A stretch of 64,000 nt of DNA from Burkholderia mayonis (GCF_001523745.2 NZ_CP013386.1:3224001-3288000); one strand, 5' to 3'. Positions 7,705 through 17,076 are shown, counted from the stretch's first letter. The notes: a model not told the origin generated them from the letters alone. Numbers and translations: made by a program.

Positions 7705-8373
7705 TCACGCCGGCACGTGCCAGCGCGGCGGCACTTCGGCGTTCACCGTCACGCGGAACGCGCGCGCCTCGGTATCGCCGGGATTGCGCAGCGTGTACGG
7801 CTGGTCCGCGTCGAACACGATCGCGTCGCCCGTGGCGAGCAGCTGCCGGCGATCGTGGATGCTGACTTCGAGCGTGCCTTCGCTGACGACAAGATTCACG
7901 CTCGTGCCGGGCGCGCGCGGCGAGCCGGGCTCGGTGTGCAGCGGCGCGATCCGCAGCTCGTGGAATTCGGCGACCGCGGGCTCGCCTTCCGGATAGAGCG
8001 CGCGCGCGGAAAAGCGTCCGTTCGAACCGACGACGCGCACCGCGCGCTCGGCGGACAGATGCTCGAAGCCGTTGACCGCGTGCCGCCGCAGGAACGCGGC
8101 GACCGACACCTTCAGTGCGGCCGCGACCTTGCAGAGCACCTTGATCGACGGCACGCTGCGCGCCGATTCGATTTGCGCGAGCATCGCGCGCGACACGCCG
8201 GAAAGCCGCGCGAGCGCGTCGAGCGACAACTGGCGTTCCGCACGCAAGCGCGCGAGGTTCACGCCGACGAGCCGCTCGAGCCCATCGAACGACTCGTGCG
8301 ATGCGTCGGCGTCGGCCGCGGAAGCGGCATCCAGTGAAGACACATCGCGCACGAGCGCCAACGGAGAATGCAT
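7705..8373 (-). CDS. XRE-family transcriptional regulator with C-terminal cupin domain
   Basis: The 222-residue protein has a helix-turn-helix of the XRE/HTH_3 type at about residues 35-90 (LARLRAERQLSLDALARLSGVSR followed by LAQIESARSVPS). A cupin_2 barrel of about 70 residues at the C-terminus contains GTSVNLVVSEGTLEV and LATGDAIVFDADQPYTLRN. Proteins of this layout sense small ligands through the cupin and often control nearby metabolic or transport genes. The adjacent MFS exporter on the same strand is one candidate target, but no ligand can be named. GGAGG lies seven bases before the ATG. The start is well supported. Confidence 0.88.
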   Translation of the reverse strand: MHSPLALVRDVSSLDAASAADADASHESFDGLERLVGVNLARLRAERQLSLDALARLSGVSRAMLAQIESARSVPSIKVLCKVAAALKVSVAAFLRRHAVNGFEHLSAERAVRVVGSNGRFSARALYPEGEPAVAEFHELRIAPLHTEPGSPRAPGTSVNLVVSEGTLEVSIHDRRQLLATGDAIVFDADQPYTLRNPGDTEARAFRVTVNAEVPPRWHVPA

Positions 8374-8421
8374 GACGTTGCCTCCAGGGCTGCAGCGAGC
8401 CCAGCGGTTTCAGATAAGGCA

Positions 8422-8449
8422 AGACTAACATCCGCTCGGGGCCCGTCAA
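8422..8449 (-). promoter_or_regulatory. Candidate promoter of the XRE/cupin gene
   Basis: On the minus strand TTGACG (8449-8444) and TAGTCT (8427-8422) are separated by 16 bases, resembling a sigma-70 promoter. It lies about 50 bases upstream of the start at 8373. Confidence 0.4.
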
Positions 8450-8505
8450 ACAAAGTTATCTTCACACTGTTATCAGGATCGCAGAGGACAGCGTTTTGCG
8501 ATGCG

Positions 8506-9678
8506 TCATTGCGCCGTTGCAGCCGCACCCGATGAGACGCGCGTATCAAGCCGCGCGGCGAACATCGTGACCACGAGCGCCGCGAGCGTGACGGCGGCCG
8601 CGAGCCACGGCAGCGCGTCGAGCGGCATCCCGTGCGACAGCGCGACGCCGCCGAGCCACGCGCCGCCCGCGTTACCGACGTTGAATGCGCCGATGTTGAG
8701 CGTCGACGCGAGATTCGGCGCATGCGCGGCCTTCTCGACGACGCGCGCCTGCAGCGGCGGCACCGTCGCGAACGCCGCGATCCCCCAGACGAACACCGTG
8801 ACGGCGGCCGCGACGGGCAGATGGCTCGTCTTCGCGAACACCGCCATCACGACGATCAGCGCAATGAGGATCGCGATTAGCGACGGCATCAGCGCGCGAT
8901 CCGCGAGCTTGCCGCCGATCGTGTTGCCGACCGTGAGTCCGGCGCCGAACAGCACGAGGACGAACGACACGGAATGCGGCGAGAAGCCCGCCACGTCCTC
9001 GAGGATCGGCGCGATGTAGGTGAACACGACGAACACGCCGCCGAAGCCGAGCACCGTCATCGTGAGCGCGAGCCAAACCTGCGGCTCCTTCAGCACGCGC
9101 AGCTCGCGGCCGAGCGCGGCGCCCGCCGCGTCGCGCCGGTTCGGCACGAGCGCAGCGATCCCGGCGAACGACGCGACGCCGAGCGCCGCGACGATCCAGA
9201 ACGTCGCGCGCCAGCCGAACATCTGGCCGACGAACGTGCCGAACGGCACGCCGAGCACGTTCGCGAGCGTGAGCCCGGTGAACATCAGCGCGATCGCGCT
9301 CGCGCGTTTGTCGACGGGGACGAGCGACGCGGCGACGACCGCGCCGATGCCGAAGAACGAGCCGTGCGCGAACGACGTGACGACGCGCGCGATCATCAGC
9401 ATCCCGTAGCCTTGCGCGACCGCGCACAGCACGTTGCCGGCGATGAAGATCGACATCAGCAGTTGCAGCGCCGCCTTGCGCGGCATCTTGCTCGTGAGCA
9501 CGGCGAGGAGCGGCGCGCCCGCCGCGACGCCGAGCGCATAGCCGCTCACGAGGAGGCCCGCGGACGGCAGCGTGACCGCGAGGTCGCGCGCGACGTCGGG
9601 CAACAGGCCCATGATGACGAATTCGGTGGTGCCGATGGCGAACGCGCTGATCGCGAGCGCGAGTAACGGTAGGGGCAT
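8506..9678 (-). CDS. MFS transporter, DHA1 (AraJ/arabinose-efflux-like) family
   Basis: The 390-residue inner-membrane protein has about twelve hydrophobic segments. It opens with the family-typical PLLALAISAFAIGTTEFVIMG, a sequence seen in the drug/sugar exporters of the AraJ-YdhP group. Cytoplasmic loop 2-3 carries TSKMPRKAALQ. Such proteins export sugars or drugs by proton antiport; the substrate is unknown. ATG at 9678 has GGAG seven bases upstream and gives the usual N-terminus. The gene is divergent from a LysR regulator 142 bases away, an arrangement in which the LysR protein usually controls the transporter (inference). Confidence 0.9.
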   Translation of the reverse strand: MPLPLLALAISAFAIGTTEFVIMGLLPDVARDLAVTLPSAGLLVSGYALGVAAGAPLLAVLTSKMPRKAALQLLMSIFIAGNVLCAVAQGYGMLMIARVVTSFAHGSFFGIGAVVAASLVPVDKRASAIALMFTGLTLANVLGVPFGTFVGQMFGWRATFWIVAALGVASFAGIAALVPNRRDAAGAALGRELRVLKEPQVWLALTMTVLGFGGVFVVFTYIAPILEDVAGFSPHSVSFVLVLFGAGLTVGNTIGGKLADRALMPSLIAILIALIVVMAVFAKTSHLPVAAAVTVFVWGIAAFATVPPLQARVVEKAAHAPNLASTLNIGAFNVGNAGGAWLGGVALSHGMPLDALPWLAAAVTLAALVVTMFAARLDTRVSSGAAATAQ

Positions 9679-9794
9679 GAGACGCTCCGGGTGCGGGACG
9701 CGGCGCGACTCATGCCGCACCGCATCAAAAGACCTGATGAGCGCGCATTGTCTCGAATCACAGGATTTTTGATAATTAGCGTAGCATTTGAACC

Positions 9795-9817
9795 ATTTTC
9801 AAAAATTTTGTGAAAAT
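9795..9817. promoter_or_regulatory. Inverted repeat in the MFS-lysR divergent promoter
   Basis: ATTTTCA (9795-9801) and TGAAAAT (9811-9817) form a dyad with a 9-base centre, just before the lysR start, in an AT-rich island rare in this region. It is a plausible binding site for autoregulation by the LysR protein. Confidence 0.5.
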
Positions 9818-9820
9818 CAC

Positions 9821-10753
9821 ATGGATCGATTGGGTGACATCCGCTTGTTCGTCGAGGCGGCGGAGCTCGGCAGCCTGTCGGCCGCCGGGCGCAAGCTGAA
9901 CCTGACGCCCGCCGCCGCGAGCGCGCGGCTCGCGAAGCTGGAGGCGAAGGTGTCGACGCGCCTCTTCGAGCGCTCGACGCGGCGGCTGCGGCTCACCGAC
10001 GAGGGCCGCCTATATCTGAACTGCTGCCGGCAGGCGCTGCAGGCGCTCGACGACGCCGACGCGATGCTGCAGGAAGGCCGCAACGTCGTGAGCGGCAAGG
10101 TGCGGCTGTCGTCGACGTCGGATTTCGGGCGCAATCAGTTGCTCGACTGGCTCGACGAGTTCAACGCGCGCTACCCGGACGTGACGTTCGCGGTGACGGC
10201 GTCGGATTCGTCGTCGAACCTGTGGCAGGACGAGATCGATCTCGCGATCCGCTTCGCCGCGCCGCCCGACGGCGCGCTGATCGCGCGACGGCTCGCGGCG
10301 AACCGGCGCGTGCTGTGCGCATCGCCCGCGTTCGTCGGCAAGCACGGCGCGCCGAAGGACCCGCTTGATCTGGCCCGTTTTCCGTGCAACGTGATTACGA
10401 TCGCATCCGGGCCGATCAACGTCTGGCGCTTCACGCGCGGCGACGACACGCAAACCTACACGGTGCCGCTCGCGAACGCGCACGAGACGAACGACGGCGG
10501 CCTGACGCGCGAATGGACGATCCGCGGCTACGGAATCGCGCTGAAATCGATCTGGGACATCGCCGCCGACGTCCGCGCGGGCCGGCTGAAAGTGCTGCTG
10601 CCCGAGTGGCGGCATCACGACGCGCCGCTGCACGCGATCTATCACGGCAAGCGCTACATGGCGCCGCGCGTGCGGGTGCTGCTCGACTTCCTCGTCGAGC
10701 GCTTCGCGAAGGAGGAGGCGGCGCTTGAGGATCTGCTGAACGCATGCCGGTGA
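9821..10753 (+). CDS. LysR-family transcriptional regulator
   Basis: The 310-residue protein has the LysR winged helix-turn-helix at residues about 4-62 ([46 protein letters not shown], here quoted in parts: [15 protein letters not shown] and [14 protein letters not shown]). A type 2 periplasmic-binding-like effector domain follows from about 90 to 300. It belongs to the CrgA/DsdC-like subgroup common in Burkholderia. ATG at 9821 begins exactly at the conserved N-terminus; an ATG at 9788 would add eleven residues from the AT-rich promoter. It is divergent from the MFS gene and probably regulates it. Confidence 0.9.
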   Translation: MDRLGDIRLFVEAAELGSLSAAGRKLNLTPAAASARLAKLEAKVSTRLFERSTRRLRLTDEGRLYLNCCRQALQALDDADAMLQEGRNVVSGKVRLSSTSDFGRNQLLDWLDEFNARYPDVTFAVTASDSSSNLWQDEIDLAIRFAAPPDGALIARRLAANRRVLCASPAFVGKHGAPKDPLDLARFPCNVITIASGPINVWRFTRGDDTQTYTVPLANAHETNDGGLTREWTIRGYGIALKSIWDIAADVRAGRLKVLLPEWRHHDAPLHAIYHGKRYMAPRVRVLLDFLVERFAKEEAALEDLLNACR

Positions 10754-11093
10754 CGCGGGTGCGTTCGGCTTCGCGCCTCTTCGATCATGGATTCGCTTTC
10801 CTGCTTTCACGCTTCCAGCGCGAGGACCGCGCGCCGCCGTGGACATCCCCTCGGTCGCGCAAACACGCCGCCTACCGGTCACCGCCCTCGGCGCAACCAA
10901 GCAAGCGCCGTCCTCCCCGCGCGACGCGCCGCCGCCCGCCCCGCGAAGCCCGAAAAGCTATAATAGAGAGCTTTCCCGGCGGCATCTCTCCGTACGCGCC
11001 CCGCGCTTTCGCGCGGCTGACGGCGCGCCGATCCGTCCCCCGATCCACTTTGAACGACGCCCCCAGGTCAACCACTGCGAACGGCGAATCCTC
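10754..11093 (+). promoter_or_regulatory. Intergenic region with miaB promoter
   Basis: This 340-bp gap holds no convincing gene. A perfect -10 hexamer, TATAAT, lies at 10959-10964 inside the dyad AAAGCT (10954-10959) / AGCTTT (10969-10974). No good -35 is visible 16-18 bases upstream. It probably drives the miaB-phoH operon about 130 bases downstream. Confidence 0.55.
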
Positions 11094-12494
11094 ATGACCA
11101 AGAAAGTTTACGTAAAGACCTTCGGCTGCCAAATGAACGAGTACGACTCCGACAAGATGGTCGACGTGCTCAATGCGTCCGAAGGCCTCGAAAAGACCGA
11201 CTCCCCCGAAGACGCGGACATCATCCTGTTCAACACCTGCTCGGTGCGCGAGAAAGCGCAGGAGAAGGTGTTCTCCGATCTCGGCCGCGTGCGCGAGCTG
11301 AAGGAGGCGAAGCCGGATCTGCTGATCGGCGTCGGCGGCTGCGTCGCGAGCCAGGAAGGCGCGTCGATCGTCGCGCGCGCGCCGTACGTCGACCTCGTGT
11401 TCGGCCCGCAGACGCTGCACCGCCTGCCGCAGATGATCGACGCGCGCCGCGCGAGCGGCCGCGCGCAGGTCGACATCACGTTCCCCGAAATCGAGAAGTT
11501 CGATCACCTGCCGCCCGCGCGCGTCGAAGGCCCGAGCGCGTTCGTGTCGATCATGGAAGGCTGCAGCAAGTACTGCAGCTATTGCGTCGTGCCGTACACG
11601 CGCGGCGACGAAGTCTCGCGTCCGCTCGACGACGTGCTGACCGAAATCGCCGGCCTCGCCGACCAGGGCGTGCGCGAAGTAACGCTGCTCGGCCAGAACG
11701 TGAACGCATACCGCGGCGCGCTGACGGCCGGCTCGCCCCCCAAGGAGGCTTCCTTCGGGGCGCACGACATCGCCGATTTCGCGACGCTGATCGAATATGT
11801 CGCCGACATTCCCGGCATCGAGCGGATCCGCTATACGACGTCGCATCCTAAGGAATTCACGCAGCGCCTGCTCGACGTCTACGCGAAGGTGCCGAAGCTC
11901 GTCGACCACCTGCACCTGCCCGTCCAGCACGGCTCCGACCGCATCCTGATGGCGATGAAGCGCGGCTACACGGTGCTCGAGTACAAGTCGGTGATCCGCA
12001 AGCTGCGCGCGATCCGGCCGAACCTGTCGCTGTCGACGGACATCATCGTCGGCTTCCCCGGCGAGACCGAGGCCGATTTCGACAAGACGATGGCGCTCGT
12101 CCACGAGATGAGCTACGACACGAGCTTCTCGTTCATCTACAGTCCGCGTCCCGGCACGCCGGCCGCGAACCTCGCCGACGACACGCCGCGCGAGCTCAAG
12201 CTCAAACGCCTGCAACATCTGCAGGCGACGATCGAGGAGAACGTCGTACGCATCAGCCAGTCGATGGTCGGCAAGGTCGAGCGCATTCTGGTCGAAGGGC
12301 CGTCGCGCAAGGACCCGAACGAACTCGCGGGCCGCACCGAGAACAACCGGGTCGTGAACTTCCCGGCGCCGCTCGCGTCGCACCCGCGCCTGATCGGCCA
12401 GATGATCGACGTGAAGATCAATCACGCGTATCCGCACTCGCTGCGCGGCGAGCTCGTGCTCGCGCGCGACGACGCGAGCGCCGCCACGCACTGA
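11094..12494 (+). CDS. miaB: tRNA-2-methylthio-N6-dimethylallyladenosine synthase MiaB
   Basis: MiaB is a radical-SAM methylthiotransferase that adds the 2-methylthio group to i6A37 of tRNAs reading UNN codons. The 466-residue protein has the N-terminal UPF0004 domain with cluster cysteines in [19 protein letters not shown] and GGCVASQEG. The radical-SAM motif CSKYCSYC follows, and a C-terminal TRAM domain. Residues 214-224 ([11 protein letters not shown]) are encoded by an almost perfect palindrome and interrupt a normally continuous loop after the NAYRGAL motif. They look like an in-frame insertion of about ten residues. ATG at 11094 begins at the conserved [13 protein letters not shown]. 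Confidence 0.96.
   Translation: MTKKVYVKTFGCQMNEYDSDKMVDVLNASEGLEKTDSPEDADIILFNTCSVREKAQEKVFSDLGRVRELKEAKPDLLIGVGGCVASQEGASIVARAPYVDLVFGPQTLHRLPQMIDARRASGRAQVDITFPEIEKFDHLPPARVEGPSAFVSIMEGCSKYCSYCVVPYTRGDEVSRPLDDVLTEIAGLADQGVREVTLLGQNVNAYRGALTAGSPPKEASFGAHDIADFATLIEYVADIPGIERIRYTTSHPKEFTQRLLDVYAKVPKLVDHLHLPVQHGSDRILMAMKRGYTVLEYKSVIRKLRAIRPNLSLSTDIIVGFPGETEADFDKTMALVHEMSYDTSFSFIYSPRPGTPAANLADDTPRELKLKRLQHLQATIEENVVRISQSMVGKVERILVEGPSRKDPNELAGRTENNRVVNFPAPLASHPRLIGQMIDVKINHAYPHSLRGELVLARDDASAATH
11734..11762. repeat. REP-like palindrome inserted in miaB
   Basis: AAGGA (11742-11746) pairs with TCCTT (11751-11755) around GGCT. CGCCCC (11734-11739) pairs with GGGGCG (11757-11762). The hairpin lies wholly within the coding sequence and keeps the frame. 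Palindromes with an AAGGA...TCCTT core and C-run/G-run arms resemble REP-type intergenic repeats of this genus (recalled, not searched). Confidence 0.65.
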
Positions 12495-12520
12495 ACGCCC
12501 AACAGGAACCCGACGCCACT

Positions 12521-13585
12521 TTGAAAACCGCTCAAGCACTGGAATTCACCGCGCCGCGCGACGACAACGCACGCCTCGCGAACCTCTGCGGCCCGCTCGA
12601 CGAAAATCTGCGGCAGATCGAACAGGCGCTCGACGTGACGCTGTCGCGGCGCGGCCACCGGATCTCGATCCGCGGCCGCGCCGCGAAAACCGCGCTCGCG
12701 GCGCTCGAAGATTTCTACAACCGCGCGCGCGATCCGCTGTCGGTCGACGACATCCAGCTCGCGCTCGTCGAGGCCCGCCACCCGGGCAATTCGCGCCGCA
12801 ACGGCAATGGCGAAGGCGAGCCCGAAATCGACGTGCGCTTTCGCGGCGATCCGGATCATCCGTTCGACGAGCCCGTCGTGCGCATCGGCGAAGAACCGTA
12901 CGTCGACGAGACAGCGCCGAAGCTCTACACGCGCCGCGCAGACCTGCGCGGCCGCACGCCCGCGCAGCGCGAATACCTGAAGCAGATCCTGTCGCACGAC
13001 GTCACGCTCGGCGTCGGGCCGGCAGGCACCGGCAAGACCTATCTCGCGGTGGCGTGCGCGGTCGACGCGCTCGAGCGCGACCAGGTCAAGCGCATCGTGT
13101 TGACGCGGCCGGCCGTCGAGGCGGGCGAACGGCTCGGCTTTTTGCCGGGCGACCTCGCGCAGAAGGTCGATCCGTACCTGCGGCCGCTCTACGACGCGCT
13201 GTACGACCTGCTCGGCTTCGACAAGACCGCGAAGATGTTCGAGCGGCAGATGATCGAGATCGCGCCGCTCGCGTACATGCGCGGCCGCACGCTGAACCAC
13301 GCGTTCATCATCCTCGACGAGGCGCAGAACACGACGCCCGAGCAGATGAAGATGTTCCTCACGCGGATCGGCTTCGGCTCGAAGGCGGTCGTCACGGGCG
13401 ACACGAGCCAGGTCGACCTGCCGCGCGGGCACAAGAGCGGGCTCGTCGAAGCGCAGCAGGTGCTCTCCGGCGTGCGCGGCATCGCGCTCACGCGCTTCAC
13501 GAGCGCGGACGTCGTCCGGCATCCGCTCGTCGCGCGAATCGTCGAGGCCTACGACGAGTTCCACGCGCAGCACAAGGACGAGTAA
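12521..13585 (+). CDS. PhoH-family ATPase
   Basis: The 354-residue protein is a PhoH-like P-loop NTPase. Walker A is GPAGTGKT at 166-173. Walker B is FIILDEAQN, with the family-typical [14 protein letters not shown] following it and [11 protein letters not shown] near the C-terminus. PhoH proteins are cytoplasmic and are linked to RNA metabolism. The neighbourhood with ybeY supports a role in ribosome or rRNA quality control, although the activity is not settled. The start is TTG at 12521, 26 bases after miaB; AGGA is 13 bases upstream, a slightly long spacing. It is very likely co-transcribed with miaB. Confidence 0.93.
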   Translation: MKTAQALEFTAPRDDNARLANLCGPLDENLRQIEQALDVTLSRRGHRISIRGRAAKTALAALEDFYNRARDPLSVDDIQLALVEARHPGNSRRNGNGEGEPEIDVRFRGDPDHPFDEPVVRIGEEPYVDETAPKLYTRRADLRGRTPAQREYLKQILSHDVTLGVGPAGTGKTYLAVACAVDALERDQVKRIVLTRPAVEAGERLGFLPGDLAQKVDPYLRPLYDALYDLLGFDKTAKMFERQMIEIAPLAYMRGRTLNHAFIILDEAQNTTPEQMKMFLTRIGFGSKAVVTGDTSQVDLPRGHKSGLVEAQQVLSGVRGIALTRFTSADVVRHPLVARIVEAYDEFHAQHKDE

Positions 13586-13686
13586 GCGGGGCGAACGGGC
13601 TCGGTGGAATCGGTTCGATCGGCGGCCGCTTGCGCGATTGCACACGTCTCGGGTGACGGGCGGCAAACGCGGCCTGTCCGGGCAGC

Positions 13687-13702
13687 GTTCGTTCGTTCGT
13701 TC
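13687..13702 (+). repeat. Tetranucleotide repeat (GTTC)4
   Basis: Four perfect GTTC units lie in the non-coding gap before ybeY. This is a short simple-sequence repeat of the kind that varies by slippage between strains. Confidence 0.7.
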
Positions 13703-14020
13703 GTTCGGCAGCATAGACCGCAGCGGCGCTCGGCCGCGCGCATGTCGATCGAAATCCCAACCTCGCGACACCACGTCGGCCGATCCGGCGACGATCGAGC
13801 GCCGTTCGCGTACCGGCCGGTGCGGCACCGTGCGACGATCGCCCGAATCCGCGCACCTTGCATCGGCGAAGCGCCGACCGAACAGCCGGCCGTTTTCAGG
13901 CCCTCACCCGTCGCCGAGCGCCGGCCGTACACCGCCCCTTCGAGTCGCCCGACCGCCGCGCGCCAGCACCTTCCCCGCTTCCGGCGATCCTGTTAAACGG
14001 CGCTCCGGGGGCTTGTCCGT

Positions 14021-14032
14021 TTGGTGTATCCT
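14021..14032 (+). promoter_or_regulatory. 12-mer shared by the ybeY and corC leaders (copy 1)
   Basis: TTGGTGTATCCT lies 28 bases before the ybeY start and is identical to 16086-16097 before corC. TATCCT may serve as a -10 element. No -35 is convincing at either site. Confidence 0.4.
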
Positions 14033-14060
14033 CAACCGCGTTCAAACCGACGCAAGCGTC

Positions 14061-14849
14061 ATGAAATCGTCCCGTTCCTCAAAGCCCGTACGCGCCGACG
14101 CGGCGCAACCCGCGTTCCCTCGCCTGTCGCTGCTCGACGCGAAAGGCAAAGTCAAGACCGTCGATGCACAGGCGCTGCGCGTCGACTTCGCCGACGGCCG
14201 CAGCCTGATATTCGACCTGTCCGGCAGCTCGGGCGACGCGGCGGTCGCGATCGTCGCGCAGCACACGGATCCGTCGCTGCGCGCGACGATCGCGCTGCGC
14301 CCCGAGCACTACGACAGCGTGACCGTCGAGGTCGGCGCCGACGAGAATCCGGACTTCGCGCACGACGAAGCCGACGGCGAAGCCCAGGCGCACGAGCCCG
14401 AGCTCGATCTCGCGGTCCAGTACGGCGACGAGGTCGGCGACGCGCAGCGCAAGTCGCTGCCGAAGCGCAAGGTGATCGCCGAATGGCTCGAGCCCGCGAT
14501 CTTTTCCGATGCGCAGTTCACCGTGCGCTTCGTCGGCGCGGACGAAGGGCGCGCGCTCAACAACAGCTATCGGCACAAGGACTACGCGACCAACGTGCTG
14601 ACCTTCGCGTACGGCGAGGAGCCGGACGGCGTCACGGTCGCGGACCTCGTGCTGTGCTGCCCGATCGTCGAAAAGGAAGCGCGCGAGCAGGGCAAGACGC
14701 TCGTCGCGCATTACGCGCACCTGCTCGTGCACGGCGCGCTGCATGCGCAGGGCTACGACCACGAGCGCGGCGACGAAGACGCGGCCGAGATGGAAGCGCT
14801 CGAAATCGACATCCTCGCGAAGCTCGGCTTTCCGAATCCGTACCGCTGA
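14061..14849 (+). CDS. ybeY: Endoribonuclease YbeY with N-terminal extension
   Basis: YbeY is a zinc-dependent single-strand RNase needed for 16S rRNA 3' maturation and ribosome quality control. The core runs from about residue 114 ([11 protein letters not shown]) to 262. Its signature [11 protein letters not shown] places the three zinc histidines at 224, 228 and 234. Typical YbeY proteins have about 150-180 residues. ATG at 14061 gives 262, adding roughly 110 residues with a compact segment ([31 protein letters not shown]) and an acidic linker. A GTG at 14319 could give a shorter form. The extension keeps a sensible composition, so it is probably translated, but its role is unknown. Confidence 0.9.
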   Translation: MKSSRSSKPVRADAAQPAFPRLSLLDAKGKVKTVDAQALRVDFADGRSLIFDLSGSSGDAAVAIVAQHTDPSLRATIALRPEHYDSVTVEVGADENPDFAHDEADGEAQAHEPELDLAVQYGDEVGDAQRKSLPKRKVIAEWLEPAIFSDAQFTVRFVGADEGRALNNSYRHKDYATNVLTFAYGEEPDGVTVADLVLCCPIVEKEAREQGKTLVAHYAHLLVHGALHAQGYDHERGDEDAAEMEALEIDILAKLGFPNPYR

Positions 14850-14869
14850 TTCGCATCGCCCCGCCCGCC

Positions 14870-15508
14870 GTGAGCCGCCCCGCACCCGCCCCCACCCGCC
14901 GCCCCTACCCTCCGTCGCTCGGCGAAGCGCGCTACCTGAGCGACGGCGAACTCGCGGCGTCGCTCGGCGCGACGCTCGCCGGCTGGGATCGCACGAGCGA
15001 TCTGTGGCTGTTCGGCTATGGCTCGCTGATCTGGAACCCGGGCATGCCGGCCGTCGAGGCGGTGCGCGGGAAGGTCCACGGCTACCACCGCGGGCTCTAC
15101 TTGTGGTCGCGCGTGAACCGCGGCACGCCCGAGCAGCCGGGGCTCGTGCTCGCGCTCGACCGCGGCGGCTCGTGCATGGGGCTCGCGTTCCGGCTCGCCG
15201 GCCGCACCGCGATGCCGCACCTCGAAGCGCTGTGGCGGCGCGAGATGGCGATGGGCTCGTATCGTCCCGCGTGGCTGCCGTGCGCGCTCGCGGGCGGCGA
15301 GCGGGTCAGCGCGCTCGCGTTCGTGATGCGGCGTGACGTCCCGACCTACACCGGCAAGCTGACCGACGACGTCGTGAAGGCCGTATTCGGCTGCGCGAGC
15401 GGCCGCTATGGCACGACGCTCGACTACGTGAGCCGCACCGTCGACGCGCTGCGCGACAGCGGAATGCCCGACCGGGCGCTCGAGGCGCTGCTCGCGCGCT
15501 GCCGGTAG
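14870..15508 (+). CDS. ChaC-family gamma-glutamylcyclotransferase
   Basis: The 212-residue protein has the signature LWLFGYGSLIWNPG near residue 45 and a glutamate in LWRREMAMGSY, the expected position of the catalytic acid. ChaC enzymes cleave glutathione to 5-oxoproline and Cys-Gly in the cytosol. The start is taken as GTG at 14870, 20 bases after ybeY. There is no ATG before the domain, and the preceding residues are Pro-rich with no strong ribosome binding site, so translation may be coupled to ybeY. Its position interrupts the common ybeY-corC-lnt order. Confidence 0.87.
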   Translation: MSRPAPAPTRRPYPPSLGEARYLSDGELAASLGATLAGWDRTSDLWLFGYGSLIWNPGMPAVEAVRGKVHGYHRGLYLWSRVNRGTPEQPGLVLALDRGGSCMGLAFRLAGRTAMPHLEALWRREMAMGSYRPAWLPCALAGGERVSALAFVMRRDVPTYTGKLTDDVVKAVFGCASGRYGTTLDYVSRTVDALRDSGMPDRALEALLARCR

Positions 15509-16143
15509 TTCGCTGCCCATAGTTCGCCGCCGGCATCCTGCCGGATCGGCGCGAGAAACCGGCGGGCATCGCGCGCCGTTACGGATCGTGCTCCCGGCCG
15601 TATGCCCCGCCGATGCCGGTCGCACGCGCGGTCTCCCCGCCACGTCTCGCCGACCGGCTCCACGAACCCGCATCGCCCGCCTGCCTCGCGAAATTCACGT
15701 CCCGCCCGGTTTCTCGAGCGATCGACCATGCAATTCGGCTCGCCGCGCCGCGCCCCTTCGCGCCGGCCTGGCCGCCCGCCTCGCCGCACGGCTTCCTGCC
15801 GCGTCGGGCCACGCCCCCTTCTGCCGAGCGACCCGGTTGCCCGTCCTGCGCCCATCCGACCGACCATAGACATCGCCGCGCCGACGCACATCCCGGCGCG
15901 CCGGCGAGCGCTCCGCGGCGCGCCGCGGCATCTCGTCCCATCCGCCGCTTTTTTTCCGCCGCCGCCCGCGCGCCTGTTTCTGCGCTACGATGAGGGCACG
16001 CCCAAGGCCGCGCCGTCTGGCCGGAATCGCGCGAAAAGCCGCTTCGGCTCGCGCGGACGCCCGTCGACACGGTCGCGCCATGACCTTGGTGTATCCTTGC
16101 CAATTCCGTGACAGCGCGCCTCCGATTCGCGGGGCGCACCACC
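15509..16143 (+). other. 635-bp gap between chaC and corC
   Basis: No gene is supported; the open frames read as Arg/Ala/Pro-rich noise. A small hairpin, CCGGCA (15530-15535) with TGCCGG (15539-15544), follows chaC. The corC-proximal end carries TTGGTGTATCCT (16086-16097), shared with the ybeY leader, as a candidate promoter. Confidence 0.6.
16086..16097 (+). promoter_or_regulatory. 12-mer shared by the ybeY and corC leaders (copy 2)
   Basis: TTGGTGTATCCT lies 46 bases before the corC start and is identical to 14021-14032. It may be a promoter element, or a regulator site common to the two genes. Confidence 0.4.
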
Positions 16144-17031
16144 ATGAACGATTCGTATCCCAGTCGAAAATCCTCCGACAAACCGCATGAAAAACGCTCG
16201 CTGCTCGAGCGTCTGACCGACTTCATCTCGCCCGAACCCGATTCGCGGGCCGAGCTCCTCGAAATCCTCCAGGACGCGCACGAACGCAACCTGATCGACG
16301 CCGATTCGCTGTCGATGATCGAAGGCGTGTTCCAGGTGTCCGACCTGTGCGCGCGCGACATCATGGTGCCCCGCGCCCAGATGGACGCGCTCAACATCGC
16401 CGACAAGCCCGAGGATTTCATCCCGTTCGTGCTCGAGAAGGCGCACTCGCGCTACCCGGTGTACGAAGACAACCGCGACAACGTGATCGGCGTCCTGCTG
16501 GCCAAGGACCTGCTGCGCTTCTACGCGGAAGAGGAATTCGACGTGCGCGGGATGCTGCGCCCCGCCGTCTTCATCCCCGAATCGAAACGGCTGAACGTGC
16601 TGCTGCACGACTTCCGCGTGAACCGCAACCACCTCGCGATCGTCGTCGACGAATACGGCGGCGTCGCGGGCCTCATCACGATCGAGGACGTGCTCGAGCA
16701 GATCGTCGGCGACATCGAGGACGAATACGATTTCGACGAGGAAGCCGGCAACATCATCGCCGCGCCGGACGGCCGCTACCGCGTGCGCGCGCTGACCGAG
16801 ATCGAGCAGTTCAACGAAACGTTCGGCACCGATTTCTCCGATGATGAAGTCGACACGATCGGCGGCCTCATCACGCACCACTTCGGCCGCGTCCCGCATC
16901 GCGGCGAGAAGGTGCGCCTGGGCGACCTGCTGTTCGAGATCCAGCGCGGCGACGCCCGCCAGATCCACGTGCTGCTCGTGCGCCGCGCGCCGCTCGCGGG
17001 CCGGCGCAGCAGCTCGGCCGGCGAAGACTGA
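16144..17031 (+). CDS. corC: CorC/HlyC-family CBS-domain protein
   Basis: The 295-residue cytoplasmic protein has paired CBS domains at about 75-195 (DIMVPRAQMDAL, VIGVLLAKDLLRF, HLAIVVDEYGGVAGLITIED in part). A C-terminal CorC_HlyC domain contains DEVDTIGGLITHHFGRVP. It corresponds to E. coli YbeX/CorC, associated with magnesium/cobalt efflux; newer work links it to ribosome-related stress, which fits the neighbouring ybeY. No transmembrane segments are present. ATG at 16144 begins the conserved part. The gene lies 45 bases before lnt and probably shares its transcript. Confidence 0.93.
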   Translation: MNDSYPSRKSSDKPHEKRSLLERLTDFISPEPDSRAELLEILQDAHERNLIDADSLSMIEGVFQVSDLCARDIMVPRAQMDALNIADKPEDFIPFVLEKAHSRYPVYEDNRDNVIGVLLAKDLLRFYAEEEFDVRGMLRPAVFIPESKRLNVLLHDFRVNRNHLAIVVDEYGGVAGLITIEDVLEQIVGDIEDEYDFDEEAGNIIAAPDGRYRVRALTEIEQFNETFGTDFSDDEVDTIGGLITHHFGRVPHRGEKVRLGDLLFEIQRGDARQIHVLLVRRAPLAGRRSSSAGED

Positions 17032-17076
17032 CGCGCCGCCCGCCCGTTTCCCCAACCCGCTCTCCCGACGCAACGC

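Larger units (their letters stand above)
13586..14060 (+). other. 475-bp gap between phoH and ybeY
   Basis: No convincing gene is seen; open frames here are low-complexity Arg/Pro/Ala reading. It contains four tandem GTTC units (13687-13702). At its end is the 12-mer TTGGTGTATCCT (14021-14032), which recurs upstream of corC, so a promoter for ybeY is plausible. Confidence 0.6.

Noticed and set aside
11733..11765. Frameshift or sequencing error in miaB at the palindrome
   Set aside because: The frame is intact on both sides and the extra codons are a multiple of three; an in-frame insertion is simpler.
13604..13996. A small protein gene between phoH and ybeY
   Set aside because: The candidate frames include the GTTC array and have shadow-type composition in several frames at once; no start is supported.
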